From: JAAYEL01 sp964345835
GTDB taxonomy: Bacteria > Bacillota > Clostridia > Tissierellales > Peptoniphilaceae
NCBI GenBank assembly: GCA_964345835.1
Contig: CAYFSL010000002.1
Location: 1-64,000, forward strand
Direction: 5' to 3'
DNA: 64,000 nucleotides
How positions within the stretch are numbered: position 1 is the first letter of the stretch; each line of letters begins with the position of its first letter. Below, in pieces: positions 1 through 9,900 of this stretch. A program made the translations under genes and the position numbers. The notes beneath the pieces are model-generated. The model worked only from the letters and a program-made list of their open reading frames with translations. It made no database searches and was not told where the DNA came from.

Positions 1-5
1 GCCAT
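1..5 (-). CDS. Start of next gene, probably elongation factor Tu (partial)
   Basis: Only the first five bases (ATGGC) of a minus-strand gene are present, preceded by an AGGAGG ribosome binding site that overlaps the 3' end of fusA. A gene directly after rpsL-rpsG-fusA is usually tuf, and tuf usually begins ATGGC; the identity is inferred from context only. Confidence 0.45.
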
Positions 6-16
6 TTTTATCCTCC

Positions 17-2101
17 TTAAGCTTTTTTGCCTTCTAATACTTTTTCTTTTATGCTATCTGGCACTTTTTCATAGTGGTCAAATTGCATTGAATAGGTTGC
101 ACGACCTTGTGTGTTTGAACGTAGGTCAGTTGCATAACCAAACATTTCTGATAAAGGAATATATGCTGTGATTACTTGAATACCATCCTTAGCATCCATA
201 CCTTCGATTCTTCCTCTTCTTGATGATACGTCTCCCATAACATCTCCAAGATATTCTTCTGGAGTTGTTATTTCTACCTTTTCAGTTGGCTCTAATAGTT
301 GTGGACCCGCCTTTTGTACTGCATTCTTTAATCCCATTGATCCTGCAACTTGGAAGGCCATTTCTGATGAGTCAACTTCGTGGTAAGAACCATCGAATAA
401 GGTTACTGTCAGGTCAAGTATTGGGTAGCCTGCAAGAACACCTGATTTACATGCTTCAACTACACCATGTTCTACAGACTTGATATATTCTCTTGGAACT
501 ACACCACCTACGATGGCATCCTTGAAGACTATACCTTGTCCTGGTTCGCCTGGCTCTACTCTTAGTTTAACATGACCATATTGACCACGTCCACCTGATT
601 GACGAACAAATTTACCTTCAGCTTCAGCTTCCTTACTGATTGATTCTCTATATGAAACTTGTGGATTACCAACATTAGCTTCTACCTTAAATTCCCTTAG
701 AAGTCTTTCTACGATAACTTCAAGGTGAAGCTCGCCCATTCCAGCGATTATTGTCTGTCCTGTTTCGTGGTTTGTATATGTTTGGAAAGTTGGGTCTTCT
801 TCAGCTAACTTACCTAAGGCTATAGCCATCTTTTCTTGTGATGCCTTAGTCTTTGGTTCGATAGCAACTGAGATTACTGGTTCTGGGAATTCCATTTGTT
901 CAAGGATGATTGGTGCATCTTGGTCACAAAGGGTATCCCCTGTAGTAGTATCCTTAAGACCTATAGCTGCAGCTATGTTACCAGCAGAAATTGAAGTGAT
1001 TTCATTTCTTTGGTCAGAGTGCATTTCTATAATTCTTCCAAGTCTTTCTCTTTTACCTTTTGTTGAGTTGTAAACATATGATCCAGCTTCTATATTACCT
1101 GAGTAGACTCTGAAGTAGGTTAGCTTACCAACATATGGGTCTGTAACAACCTTAAATGCTAGTGCTGCGAAAGGTGCATCAACATCTGATTCTCTTTCTT
1201 CGATAACATCCTCTTCTTCAGTCTTCTTAGGTAAAACACCTGTAATGTGAGGTACATCTATAGGTGATGGCATATAGTCTACCATTGCATCTATTAGGAA
1301 TTGAACCCCTCTATTTTTGTAGGCTGATCCACAAAGTACTGGGAAAATATCTCTGTTAATTGTAGAAACTCTTATAGCTTCTCTCAATTCTTCTGGAGTG
1401 ATTTCTTCCCCATCAAGGTACTTCATCATGATATCTTCATTAGAGTCTGATACCGCTTCTATTAGCTCATTTCTTAGCTCTTCAGCCTTATCTTTCAACT
1501 CAGCTGGAATCTCTTCCTTCTTGAAGTCCTTTCCAAGGTCATCATAGTAAATTTCTGCTTCCATTTCAACTAAGTCGATTATACCTTGGAAGTTGTGTTC
1601 TGCCCCTACTGGAATTTGAACTGGAACAGCATTTGCTTTTAACTTATCTCTGATTGTGTCAACTGACATAAAGAAGTCTGCACCTGTAGCATCCATCTTA
1701 TTTATAAAACAAATACGAGGTACTCCATACTTGTCAGCTTGTCTCCAAACAGTTTCTGATTGTGGTTCTACACCGCTTTTTGCATCGAATAGGGCAACTG
1801 ATCCGTCTAGTACTCTTAGAGATCTTTCAACTTCTACAGTGAAGTCAACGTGGCCCGGAGTATCTATTATATTAATCTTGTGGTCTTTCCAATAACAAGT
1901 AGTAGCGGCAGAGGCAATTGTGATACCCCTTTCCTTCTCTTGATCCATGGAGTCCATTACTGCACTACCATCATGGGTATCCCCCATCTTGTGGATCTTA
2001 CCTGTATAGAAAAGTATTCTTTCAGTTACAGTGGTCTTACCAGCATCGATGTGAGCCATAATACCAATATTTCTGATTTGTTCTAATTTAACGTCTGGCA
2101 C
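17..2101 (-). CDS. fusA: Elongation factor G
   Basis: Ribosomal translocase: a cytoplasmic GTPase that moves tRNA and mRNA after peptide-bond formation and, with ribosome recycling factor, splits post-termination ribosomes. The 694-residue length is normal. The GTPase motifs are intact: P-loop AHIDAGKT near residues 16-23, DTPGH near 80-84 and NKMD near 134-137, followed by the usual domains II-V. The start ATG follows rpsG by 24 bases and gives the standard N-terminus MPDVKLEQIRNIGI. It lies third in the rpsL-rpsG-fusA streptomycin-type operon, and the next gene starts 12 bases after its stop. Nothing unusual is seen. Confidence 0.98.
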   Translation of the reverse strand: MPDVKLEQIRNIGIMAHIDAGKTTVTERILFYTGKIHKMGDTHDGSAVMDSMDQEKERGITIASAATTCYWKDHKINIIDTPGHVDFTVEVERSLRVLDGSVALFDAKSGVEPQSETVWRQADKYGVPRICFINKMDATGADFFMSVDTIRDKLKANAVPVQIPVGAEHNFQGIIDLVEMEAEIYYDDLGKDFKKEEIPAELKDKAEELRNELIEAVSDSNEDIMMKYLDGEEITPEELREAIRVSTINRDIFPVLCGSAYKNRGVQFLIDAMVDYMPSPIDVPHITGVLPKKTEEEDVIEERESDVDAPFAALAFKVVTDPYVGKLTYFRVYSGNIEAGSYVYNSTKGKRERLGRIIEMHSDQRNEITSISAGNIAAAIGLKDTTTGDTLCDQDAPIILEQMEFPEPVISVAIEPKTKASQEKMAIALGKLAEEDPTFQTYTNHETGQTIIAGMGELHLEVIVERLLREFKVEANVGNPQVSYRESISKEAEAEGKFVRQSGGRGQYGHVKLRVEPGEPGQGIVFKDAIVGGVVPREYIKSVEHGVVEACKSGVLAGYPILDLTVTLFDGSYHEVDSSEMAFQVAGSMGLKNAVQKAGPQLLEPTEKVEITTPEEYLGDVMGDVSSRRGRIEGMDAKDGIQVITAYIPLSEMFGYATDLRSNTQGRATYSMQFDHYEKVPDSIKEKVLEGKKA

Positions 2102-2125
2102 TTTTAACTCCTTAATTCTTCTAGA

Positions 2126-2596
2126 TTAATATCTATAGTGTGCAAATGCCTTGTTTGCATCTGCCATCCTATGCATTTCTTCTTTTCTCTTAACACTTGC
2201 ACCAGTATTATTAGCTGCATCAAGAATCTCAGATGATAGTCTTTCTACCATTGTCTTTTCTCCTCTATTTCTTGAGAATAGGGTAATCCATCTCAAAGCT
2301 AGAGTTTGACGTCTTGCAGGTCTTACTTCCATTGGCACTTGGTAAGTAGCACCCCCGATTCTTCTTGCTTTAACTTCCAATAATGGCATTACGTTATTCA
2401 TAGCTCTTTGGAATACTTCTAATGGATCCTCTCCGCTTTTTTCAGCTACTACTTCGAAAGCAGAGTAAACTATCTTTTGAGCAACACCCTTCTTACCATC
2501 TAACATGATGTTATTGATAAGCTTAGATACTACCTTGTCACCATATACTGGATCTGGCATTACTTCTTTTTTAGGCACATTTCCTTTTCTTGGCAC
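2126..2596 (-). CDS. rpsG: Small ribosomal subunit protein uS7
   Basis: Primary binding protein of the 3' domain of 16S rRNA, needed to nucleate assembly of the 30S head. The 156-residue length is standard and the sequence shows the family landmarks: MPRKG N-terminus, the GGATYQVP segment near residues 80-87 and the RWI...R region. It lies between rpsL (124-base gap holding a possible stem-loop) and fusA (24-base gap). In E. coli uS7 represses its own operon by binding the rpsL-rpsG spacer; whether the structured spacer here does the same is inference. Confidence 0.98.
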   Translation of the reverse strand: MPRKGNVPKKEVMPDPVYGDKVVSKLINNIMLDGKKGVAQKIVYSAFEVVAEKSGEDPLEVFQRAMNNVMPLLEVKARRIGGATYQVPMEVRPARRQTLALRWITLFSRNRGEKTMVERLSSEILDAANNTGASVKRKEEMHRMADANKAFAHYRY

Positions 2597-2662
2597 TTTT
2601 CTTCCCTCCTTACTAAAAAATAATTCATTGGTACTCGATGATTAAATTCCTCGATTCACCGT

Positions 2663-2703
2663 AAGTGCAGCTGTTGATATATAAATCTAAACAATATGCA
2701 CTT
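2663..2703 (-). promoter_or_regulatory. Intercistronic stem-loop between rpsL and rpsG
   Basis: Seven-base perfect arms (AAGTGCA/TGCACTT) enclose 27 bases in the 124-base rpsL-rpsG spacer. This is where uS7 binds its own mRNA in E. coli. A weak promoter-like pair (TTGAAG, 17 bases, TATATA) overlaps the same stretch, so either reading is possible. Confidence 0.3.
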
Positions 2704-2720
2704 CAATTTGCTTAATTATA

Positions 2721-3128
2721 TTAAGCTTTCTTAGCGCCATACTTAGATCTAGCTTGCTTTCTTCCTGATACGCCAGCTGTATCTAATGCGCCTCTAATTA
2801 TGTGATATCTCACACCTGGTAAGTCCTTTACCCTTCCACCTCTTATAAGTACAACACTGTGTTCTTGTAAGTTGTGGCCGATACCAGGAATATATGACAA
2901 TACTTCTGCTCCGTTAGTCAATCTTACTCTGGCAATCTTTCTCAATGCTGAGTTAGGTTTTTTAGGTGTTGTTGTTCTAACAGATGTACAGACGCCTCTT
3001 TTTTGAGGGCTGTTGTTAGGTGTGTTCATCTTCTTCAAAGTGTTGAAGTTGTAACCTAAAGCCGGAGTCTTAGACTTCTTAACTTCTGATTGTCTATTCT
3101 TCCTAATTAATTGGTTAATTGTAGGCAT
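2721..3128 (-). CDS. rpsL: Small ribosomal subunit protein uS12
   Basis: Decoding-site protein of the 30S subunit and the classic streptomycin-resistance locus. The start is placed at the ATG giving MPTINQLIRKNRQ, because AGGAGG lies five bases upstream; an in-frame extension of 11 codons is possible but would not match the family. At 135 residues it has the Gram-positive insert (PALGYNFNTLKK). Both lysines where streptomycin-resistance mutations fall (TTTPKKPNS and RVKDLPG) are wild type. It is the first gene of rpsL-rpsG-fusA and lies 132 bases downstream of rpoC, with two inverted repeats in the gap. Confidence 0.97.
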   Translation of the reverse strand: MPTINQLIRKNRQSEVKKSKTPALGYNFNTLKKMNTPNNSPQKRGVCTSVRTTTPKKPNSALRKIARVRLTNGAEVLSYIPGIGHNLQEHSVVLIRGGRVKDLPGVRYHIIRGALDTAGVSGRKQARSKYGAKKA

Positions 3129-3154
3129 ATTTTCCTCCTTCTGTTTAAATTTAT

Positions 3155-3173
3155 ATATCAACTTAGTTGATAT
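3155..3173 (-). promoter_or_regulatory. Short inverted repeat just upstream of rpsL
   Basis: Perfect 8-base arms (ATATCAAC/GTTGATAT) around TTA, about 27 bases before the rpsL start. It lies next to the larger hairpin at 3181-3210 and shares the AAGTTGA/GTTGA motif, so the two could form alternative RNA folds in an rpsL leader. Function is inferred. Confidence 0.4.
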
Positions 3174-3180
3174 TAATTAA

Positions 3181-3210
3181 GTTGAAAGGTCTAAAAAAAG
3201 ACCTTTCAAC
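3181..3210 (-). terminator. Hairpin between rpoC and rpsL (terminator or leader element)
   Basis: Eleven-base perfect stem (GTTGAAAGGTC/GACCTTTCAAC) with an 8-base loop, 51 bases past the rpoC stop. On the transcribed strand the T-run lies in the loop and the flank after the stem is TTAATTAAT. This is therefore not a textbook intrinsic terminator and could instead be a processing or attenuation structure. Confidence 0.55.
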
Positions 3211-3260
3211 ATAACCTTTACCATTTTATCATTAGTGTTTTTTTATGTCAAGCACTTAGC

Positions 3261-6200
3261 CTATCTTGTAGTTTCTTCAAGATTTTCTTCAGTTTCTTCT
3301 TCTGAAACTTTTTCTTCTTGCTGGTGGGCGTGCTTTATCTTTACATTAACATAGTTTTTGATTCCAGTTCCTGCAGGAATTAGCTTACCTATTATTATAT
3401 TTTCCTTAAGGCCAATCAAGTTATCCTTCTTACCCTTTATAGCTGCATCGGTAAGAACCTTTGTGGTTTCTTGGAATGATGCCGCTGATAGGAAAGAATC
3501 AGATGCTATAGAAGCCTTAGTAATACCTAAAAGGATATTTTCAGTCGTTGCTGGTGTTTTTCCTTCAGCAAGAGCTTTTTCGTTAAGTAGGTCTACAGTT
3601 CTCCTGTTAACCATAGATCCTGCTAGGACATCTACATCTCCCGAATCAACTATATTTACCTTTTGAAGCATTTGTTTAACAATGATTTCGATGTGCTTGT
3701 CGTCAATATCTACCCCTTGTAACCTGTAGACCTTTTGAACTTCCTTAACTATATATTCTTGGACAGCGGATGGTCCTATAAGTTCAATTAACTCATGAGG
3801 ATTAATTGAACCCTCAGTTATCTTGTCTCCAACCTTTATTTCATCACCATCGCTCACGATAGGATTGATGTTGTAAGGAATCGCATATTTTACCTTGCTT
3901 GCTTCTTCGTCATCAGACTCTATATATATTTCAATCTTGTTGTCTGAGTCATCGACCCTAACAATACCTGAGTTTCTAGCTATAATCGCTTGTCCCTTAG
4001 GCCTTCTAGCTTCGAACAACTCCTCAACCCTCGGAAGACCTTGGGTTATAGCACCAGCTCCTGCTACCCCTCCGGAGTGGAAGGTTCTCATCGTAAGCTG
4101 GGTACCAGGTTCACCAATTGATTGGGCAGCGATAATACCTACCGCTTCCCCAATGTTAGTGGTCTTTCCTGTAGCAAGGTTTCTACCATAACATTTTGCA
4201 CATACACCATGTTCGGCCTTACATTCAAGGACTGACCTAACCTTAACCTTATCAATTATGATGGTCTTTTGTTCCCCATCAAATGATTCAAGCTTGTGTT
4301 CCTTGGTGATTTCTTCAGCCATATTTTCATTTATAATTTCATTCTTATGGACAATTATTTCACCAGTAACTGGGTGAAGGATATCTTCGAATGATGTCCT
4401 ACCAGTAATCCTAGCCTTTAATGACTCTATCAGCTCATTACCTTCCTTAAGGTCAGTAAGTTCAATGTAAGAATTTGTCCCACAGTCATCTTCTCTTACG
4501 ATTACATCCTGTGATACGTCTACCAGCCTCCTAGTTAGATATCCAGAGTCTGCTGTTCTTATCGCTGTATCTGAAAGTCCCTTTCTAGAACCGTGGGTTG
4601 AGATAAAGAACTCTTGAACTGAAAGTCCTTCTCTAAAGCAAGCTTTTACAGGTATTTCTATGGTAGCACCTGTTGTTGACGCCATAAGACCACGGATACC
4701 TCCAAGCTGTCTAATTTGTCTGATAGAACCCCTGGCACCTGAGTTAGCCATGATTGCTATAGTATTTGTTTTTTCTAGGTTCTTAAGAAGTTCTTTTTCT
4801 ATATCTTCTGTGGCCTTTGTCCAGGTCTTAATTACCTGGTTGTATCTTTCATTTTCAGTGTAGAAACCTAGGTTGGTATCTTCTTCTATTTGGAAGACCT
4901 TTTGTTCAGCTTCCTTAATTATAGCTTCCTTGGCTTCTGGTATGGTAACATCTGACATCGAAATTGATATAGCTGCAAGGGTAGAATATTTGTATCCCAG
5001 GGTCTTAACATAGTCAAGTAACCTTGCAGTTCTTATATTTCCATGCCTGATGAAACATTTTTCAATAATCTCAGAAAGTTTCTTACTGTCAACTAGGACA
5101 TCGACTTCTAAGGAGTATTTATCCTTATTTCTGTCAACATACCCTAAATCTTGAGGTATTCCTGAATTGAAGATAAATCTGCCGACTGTTGACTCAACTA
5201 GCCTTCCCCTATCTTCTTCATTAAGCTTCTTTCTTATCTTAACTATAGAGTGGTGGTTAATAACCTTGTTTTCTAGGGCCTTTATCATTTCATCATAATC
5301 ATTAAAGACGATATCAGTTTGTTCAGCCGTAAACATTGAGGTTAGATAATATGCTCCTAATACCACGTCTTGTGAAGGGGTTGTTATAGGCTTACCATCT
5401 TTAGGAGCCAAGATGTTATTAGTTGACATCATCAACAACCTTGCCTCAGCTTGGGCTTCAGCTGATAGAGGAACGTGGACAGCCATTTGGTCCCCATCAA
5501 AGTCCGCATTGTATGGCGTACAAACTAGTGGATGCAGCTTAATGGCCTTTCCTTCGACAAGAACTGGTTCAAAGGCTTGAATACCTAGCCTGTGACGGGT
5601 AGGCGCCCTGTTAAGTAGGACAGGGTGGTCCTTGATTACTTCTTCTAAAGCCCCCCAAACTTCTGGGTTTCTCCTGTCTATTTGCTTCTTTGCAGCCTTG
5701 ATGTTTTGTACCTTATCAAGCTTTACAAGTCTCTCAATTATAAATGGCTTGAAAAGCTCAAGGGCCATTTCCTTAGGAAGACCACATTGGTAAAACTTTA
5801 ATTCAGGTCCAACTACGATAACAGACCTTCCTGAATAGTCAACCCTCTTTCCTAGAAGGTTTTGCCTAAACCTACCAGATTTACCCTTTAGCATGTCTGA
5901 TAGAGATTTTAGTGGTCTATTAGAAGCCCCTGTTACAGGCTTTCCTCTTCTTCCATTGTCAATTAAAGCGTCTACAGACTCTTGTAGCATCCTTTTTTCA
6001 TTTCTTACAATGATTTCTGGAGCCCCAATATCAAGGAGTTTCTTAAGCCTGTTATTCCTATTGATGACCCTTCTATAAAGGTCGTTAAGGTCTGAAGTTG
6101 CAAACCTTCCACCTTCAAGTTGAACCATAGGTCTTAGGTCCGGTGGAATAACTGGTAGAACTTCTAGACACATCCATTCAGGCTTGTTCTTTGATTGGAT

Positions 6201-6851
6201 TAAGGCTTCAACAACCTCCAACCTTCTGTACAGACGAACCCTCTTTTGCCCGCTAGCCTTTTCTAAATCTGCATTTAATTTTTTTAATTCTTCTTCTAGG
6301 TTGATCTTCTTAAGTAGGGTTTGGATGGCTTCAGCACCCATACCCGCTTCGAAAGCTCCGTCATACTCTTCGTCCAACCTGTTGAATTCTGTTTCAGTTA
6401 GGACATCTCCTAACTTTATTTCCTTGCATTCGCCAGGGTCGGTTACGATGTAGTTGGCAAAATATAAAACTTTTTCTAGAAGCTTTGGACTCATATCTAA
6501 TAGAAGGCCCATCCTTGAAGGGATGCCCTTGAAATACCAGATATGAGATACTGGAGTCGCCAATTCTATATGGCCCATTCTCTCTCTACGGACCTTGGCC
6601 TTGGTAACTTCGACCCCACACTTTTCACATATTACGCCCTTATATCTAATTCTCTTGTACTTACCACAATTACATTCGTAGTCTTTAGTAGGTCCGAATA
6701 TTTTTTCACAAAATAGCCCTTCTTTTTCAGGCTTAAGTGTACGGTAATTTATAGTTTCGGGTTTTTTTACTTCCCCTTTAGACCAGTCTCTAATCATATC
6801 TGGAGAGGCTAATCCAATTTGCATTGCTTCAAAACTTGTTTTTTGTTCCAA
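3261..6851 (-). CDS. rpoC: DNA-directed RNA polymerase subunit beta'
   Basis: Largest subunit of core RNA polymerase, holding the catalytic magnesium loop NADFDGDQM and two zinc-binding clusters (CNC...CEKCG near the N-terminus; CKAEHGVCAKC near the C-terminal third). I place the start at the TTG codon at 6849-6851, preceded by AAAGGGG. This gives MEQKTSFEAMQIGLASP, which aligns with the usual family N-terminus. An upstream in-frame ATG would add 22 residues with no family match and would itself lie inside a perfect palindrome. Length is then 1196 residues. It follows rpoB with a 79-base gap. The C-terminal tail is glutamate-rich. Confidence 0.97.
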   Translation of the reverse strand: MEQKTSFEAMQIGLASPDMIRDWSKGEVKKPETINYRTLKPEKEGLFCEKIFGPTKDYECNCGKYKRIRYKGVICEKCGVEVTKAKVRRERMGHIELATPVSHIWYFKGIPSRMGLLLDMSPKLLEKVLYFANYIVTDPGECKEIKLGDVLTETEFNRLDEEYDGAFEAGMGAEAIQTLLKKINLEEELKKLNADLEKASGQKRVRLYRRLEVVEALIQSKNKPEWMCLEVLPVIPPDLRPMVQLEGGRFATSDLNDLYRRVINRNNRLKKLLDIGAPEIIVRNEKRMLQESVDALIDNGRRGKPVTGASNRPLKSLSDMLKGKSGRFRQNLLGKRVDYSGRSVIVVGPELKFYQCGLPKEMALELFKPFIIERLVKLDKVQNIKAAKKQIDRRNPEVWGALEEVIKDHPVLLNRAPTRHRLGIQAFEPVLVEGKAIKLHPLVCTPYNADFDGDQMAVHVPLSAEAQAEARLLMMSTNNILAPKDGKPITTPSQDVVLGAYYLTSMFTAEQTDIVFNDYDEMIKALENKVINHHSIVKIRKKLNEEDRGRLVESTVGRFIFNSGIPQDLGYVDRNKDKYSLEVDVLVDSKKLSEIIEKCFIRHGNIRTARLLDYVKTLGYKYSTLAAISISMSDVTIPEAKEAIIKEAEQKVFQIEEDTNLGFYTENERYNQVIKTWTKATEDIEKELLKNLEKTNTIAIMANSGARGSIRQIRQLGGIRGLMASTTGATIEIPVKACFREGLSVQEFFISTHGSRKGLSDTAIRTADSGYLTRRLVDVSQDVIVREDDCGTNSYIELTDLKEGNELIESLKARITGRTSFEDILHPVTGEIIVHKNEIINENMAEEITKEHKLESFDGEQKTIIIDKVKVRSVLECKAEHGVCAKCYGRNLATGKTTNIGEAVGIIAAQSIGEPGTQLTMRTFHSGGVAGAGAITQGLPRVEELFEARRPKGQAIIARNSGIVRVDDSDNKIEIYIESDDEEASKVKYAIPYNINPIVSDGDEIKVGDKITEGSINPHELIELIGPSAVQEYIVKEVQKVYRLQGVDIDDKHIEIIVKQMLQKVNIVDSGDVDVLAGSMVNRRTVDLLNEKALAEGKTPATTENILLGITKASIASDSFLSAASFQETTKVLTDAAIKGKKDNLIGLKENIIIGKLIPAGTGIKNYVNVKIKHAHQQEEKVSEEETEENLEETTR

Positions 6852-6895
6852 GAAAATACCCCTTTCTTCGGCTAAGTCTATATGATTCAGCAAGC

Positions 6896-6923
6896 TCTTA
6901 AGTGACCATATGGTCACTTAAGA
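6896..6923 (-). repeat. 28-bp perfect palindrome between rpoB and rpoC
   Basis: Every base from 6896 to 6923 is self-complementary about the ATAT centre; key halves are TCTTAAGTGACC and GGTCACTTAAGA. In RNA it would form a 12-bp stem with a 4-base loop, starting 8 bases after the rpoB stop and ending 45 bases before the rpoC start. No T-run follows, so it is not a standard terminator. An RNA-processing hairpin or a translational insulator is possible. Confidence 0.85.
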
Positions 6924-6930
6924 CTTATAA

Positions 6931-9900
6931 TTACTCTTCATCTAGTTCTGTTAATGAGAAACCATCATCTATTTCATCGTATTCATCGTCATCATATTCT
7001 TCATCATCTGAATCGTCTGCTGACTCATCACCCCTGATTAAATACGATTTTTTCTCAGGAAATACCTCTTCTTGTTCACTCATCCTATCGATTTGAGCAA
7101 AATCTTCAATCTCATCTATATCTTCGGCAAATTTAACTTCTTCACCATTTTCGTCTAATAGCTTCACATCTAGAGCAAGGGCCTGTAATTCCTTAGTTAG
7201 AACTTTAAAGGATTCAGGTGTTCCTGGTTCTGGAATCTTTTCTCCCTTTACTATTGCCTCGTAGGTCTTTACCCTTCCTACGATGTCATCTGACTTAACA
7301 GTAAGCATCTCTTGAAGAGTATGTGATGCTCCGTAGGCTTCAAGAGCCCAAACTTCCATTTCCCCAAACCTTTGTCCACCAAATTGTGCCTTACCTCCAA
7401 GCGGTTGTTGGGTTACCAGAGAGTATGGTCCTGTTGATCTTGCGTGAATCTTTTCGTCTACTAAGTGGTGAAGCTTCAACATATACATGTAACCAACGGT
7501 TACATCTGAGTGGAAAGGCTCTCCAGTTCTTCCGTCCCTCAGTCTAATCTTACCAGTCTTAGAATATCCAGCTAGCTCAAGAGCTTCTTCGATGTCCTTG
7601 TCACTTGCCCCATCAAATACTGGAGTCGCTACATGCCATCCAAGCTTCTTGGCAGCTAGTCCCAGGTGGACTTCAAGAACTTGACCCAGGTTCATACGTG
7701 AAGGTACCCCCATAGGGTTAAGGACTATTTGCACTGGATCACCATTAGGTAAGAATGGCATATCTTCTACTGGCATTATCCTTGAAATAACCCCCTTGTT
7801 ACCGTGACGACCACACATCTTGTCTCCAACGGAAATCTTTCTCTTTGTTGCTATATAAACTCTTATAACCTTGCTGATTCCTGGAGATAGTTCATCTCCA
7901 TTTTCCCTAGAATACTTTTTAATATCAACTACCACCCCAGTTTCCCCATGAGGAACCCTTAAGGATGTATCCCTTACTTCTCTGGCTTTTTCGCCAAATA
8001 TAGCTCTAAGGAGTCTTTCTTCTGGGGATAGTTCTGTTTCTCCTTTTGGTGTAACCTTACCAACCAGGATATCTCCTGACCTTACCTCTGCTCCAATCCT
8101 GATGATTCCTTCTTCATCAAGGTCCTTACGCATTTCGTCCCCAACACTTGGTATATCTCTCGTAATATCTTCCGGTCCAAGCTTAGTTTCCCTGGCCTCA
8201 CATGAGTGTTCTTCAATGTGAACGGAGGTTAGGATGTCGTCAACAACCAGTCTTTCATTAAGAAGCATGGCGTCTTCGAAGTTATAACCCTCCCAGGTCA
8301 TAAAGGCGATAAGGATATTCTTACCAAGGGCTAATTCCCCCATATCCGTAGAAGGACCATCGGCGATAATATCTCCCGCCTTAACTCTTTCCCCCTTCTT
8401 GACTATAGGTCTTTGGTTGAAAGTAGTACCTTGGTTAGCCTTCTTGAACTTTAGAACTTCATATATATCGTACTTGCCATTTTCATCTGGCTGGTCTTTT
8501 AACACCTTTATCTTGTTATCGCCTACATAGTCGACTACCCCATCGTTTTTAGCGACTATGGTTACCCCAGAGTCCTTAGCAGCCCTGTATTCCATGCCAG
8601 TTCCTATAATTGGGGCTTCCGCCTTTAATAGAGGAACGGCTTGCCTTTGCATGTTGGCTCCCATCAAAGCCCTGGTTGCGTCGTCATTTTCCAAGAAAGG
8701 AATCATGGCAGCCCCTACTGAAACTAGCTGTTGTGGGGATACGTCCATGTATTCTATATCTTCCTTTAAATATATATCGTTGACACCATCAATCCCCCTG
8801 CCAGATACACGGTCATTGATGAAAATGTTATCATCATCTAATGGTTCGTTGGCTTGGGCGATAATAAACTTGTCTTCTTCATCTGCTGTCAGATAATCTA
8901 TCTCATCTGTTACTTGTCCAGTTCCCTTGATTACCTTTCTGTATGGAGTTTCAATAAAACCATAGCTATTAATCCTTCCATAGGTTGTCAAGGAGGTAAT
9001 CAATCCGATGTTTGGACCTTCTGGAGTTTCTATTGGACAGACTCTACCATAGTGGGAGTCATGGACGTCTCTTACTTCGTAACCTGCCCTATCCCTTGAT
9101 AGACCACCAGGTCCTAGAGCTGACAGCCTCCTCTTATGAGTTAACTCACTCATAGGGTTTGTTTGGTCCATAAATTGTGATAGTTGTGATGAACCAAAGA
9201 ATTCCTTAATGGCTGCAGTGACTGGTCTTATATTAAGTAGTCCTTGAGGTGTTAGCATTTCTTGGTCAGATGTTGTCATCCTCTCCCTAACTACCCTCTC
9301 CATCCTTGATAAACCAATCCTGAATTGGTTTTGTAGGAGTTCACCAACTCCTCTAACCCTTCTATTTCCAAGGTGGTCAATGTCATCAATCATTCCCACA
9401 TTGTCATAAAGGTTTAATTGGTAGGAAAATGAAGCAAGGATATCATCATAAGTAATGTGCTTTGGTGATAATTTGTCTTTTTCTCTTGCTATTAACTTGA
9501 TTTTTTGCTTGTCTGTCATATCATCTGTAAAGTCTTCTATTAGCTTTACCATAGCAGGATATGACACCTTTTCTGAAAGCCCTATATGGCTTAAGTCTAG
9601 ATCTTTTATTTCTTCAAAGGCATTTAGGTCAACGAAGTGGTTACCTACTACTCTTACCACGACTTCAGATTCCTCATCAACCTTAACATCAACGGAATTA
9701 ATTCCAGAGTTTTCTATCTCTATAGCCTTCTCAAGGGTGATGAAGTCGCCCTTATTAGCAAGGATGTCCCCATCTTCACTTATAATGTCACTAGCTGCAT
9801 AATTATCTCTTATTCTTTCCCTTAGGGCTAACTTTTTATTGAATTTATACCTACCAGCCTTAGCTAGGTCGTATCTCTTTGCATCAAAGAAAAGGTTGTT

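Noticed and set aside
3895..4191. Plus-strand open frames antisense to rpoC, rpoB, dnaK and others
   Set aside because: They lie wholly within conserved genes on the other strand, and lack ribosome binding sites and recognisable domains.
6852..6917. 22-codon N-terminal extension of rpoC from an upstream ATG
   Set aside because: It lies partly inside the palindrome, has no ribosome binding site and no match to the conserved RpoC N-terminus.
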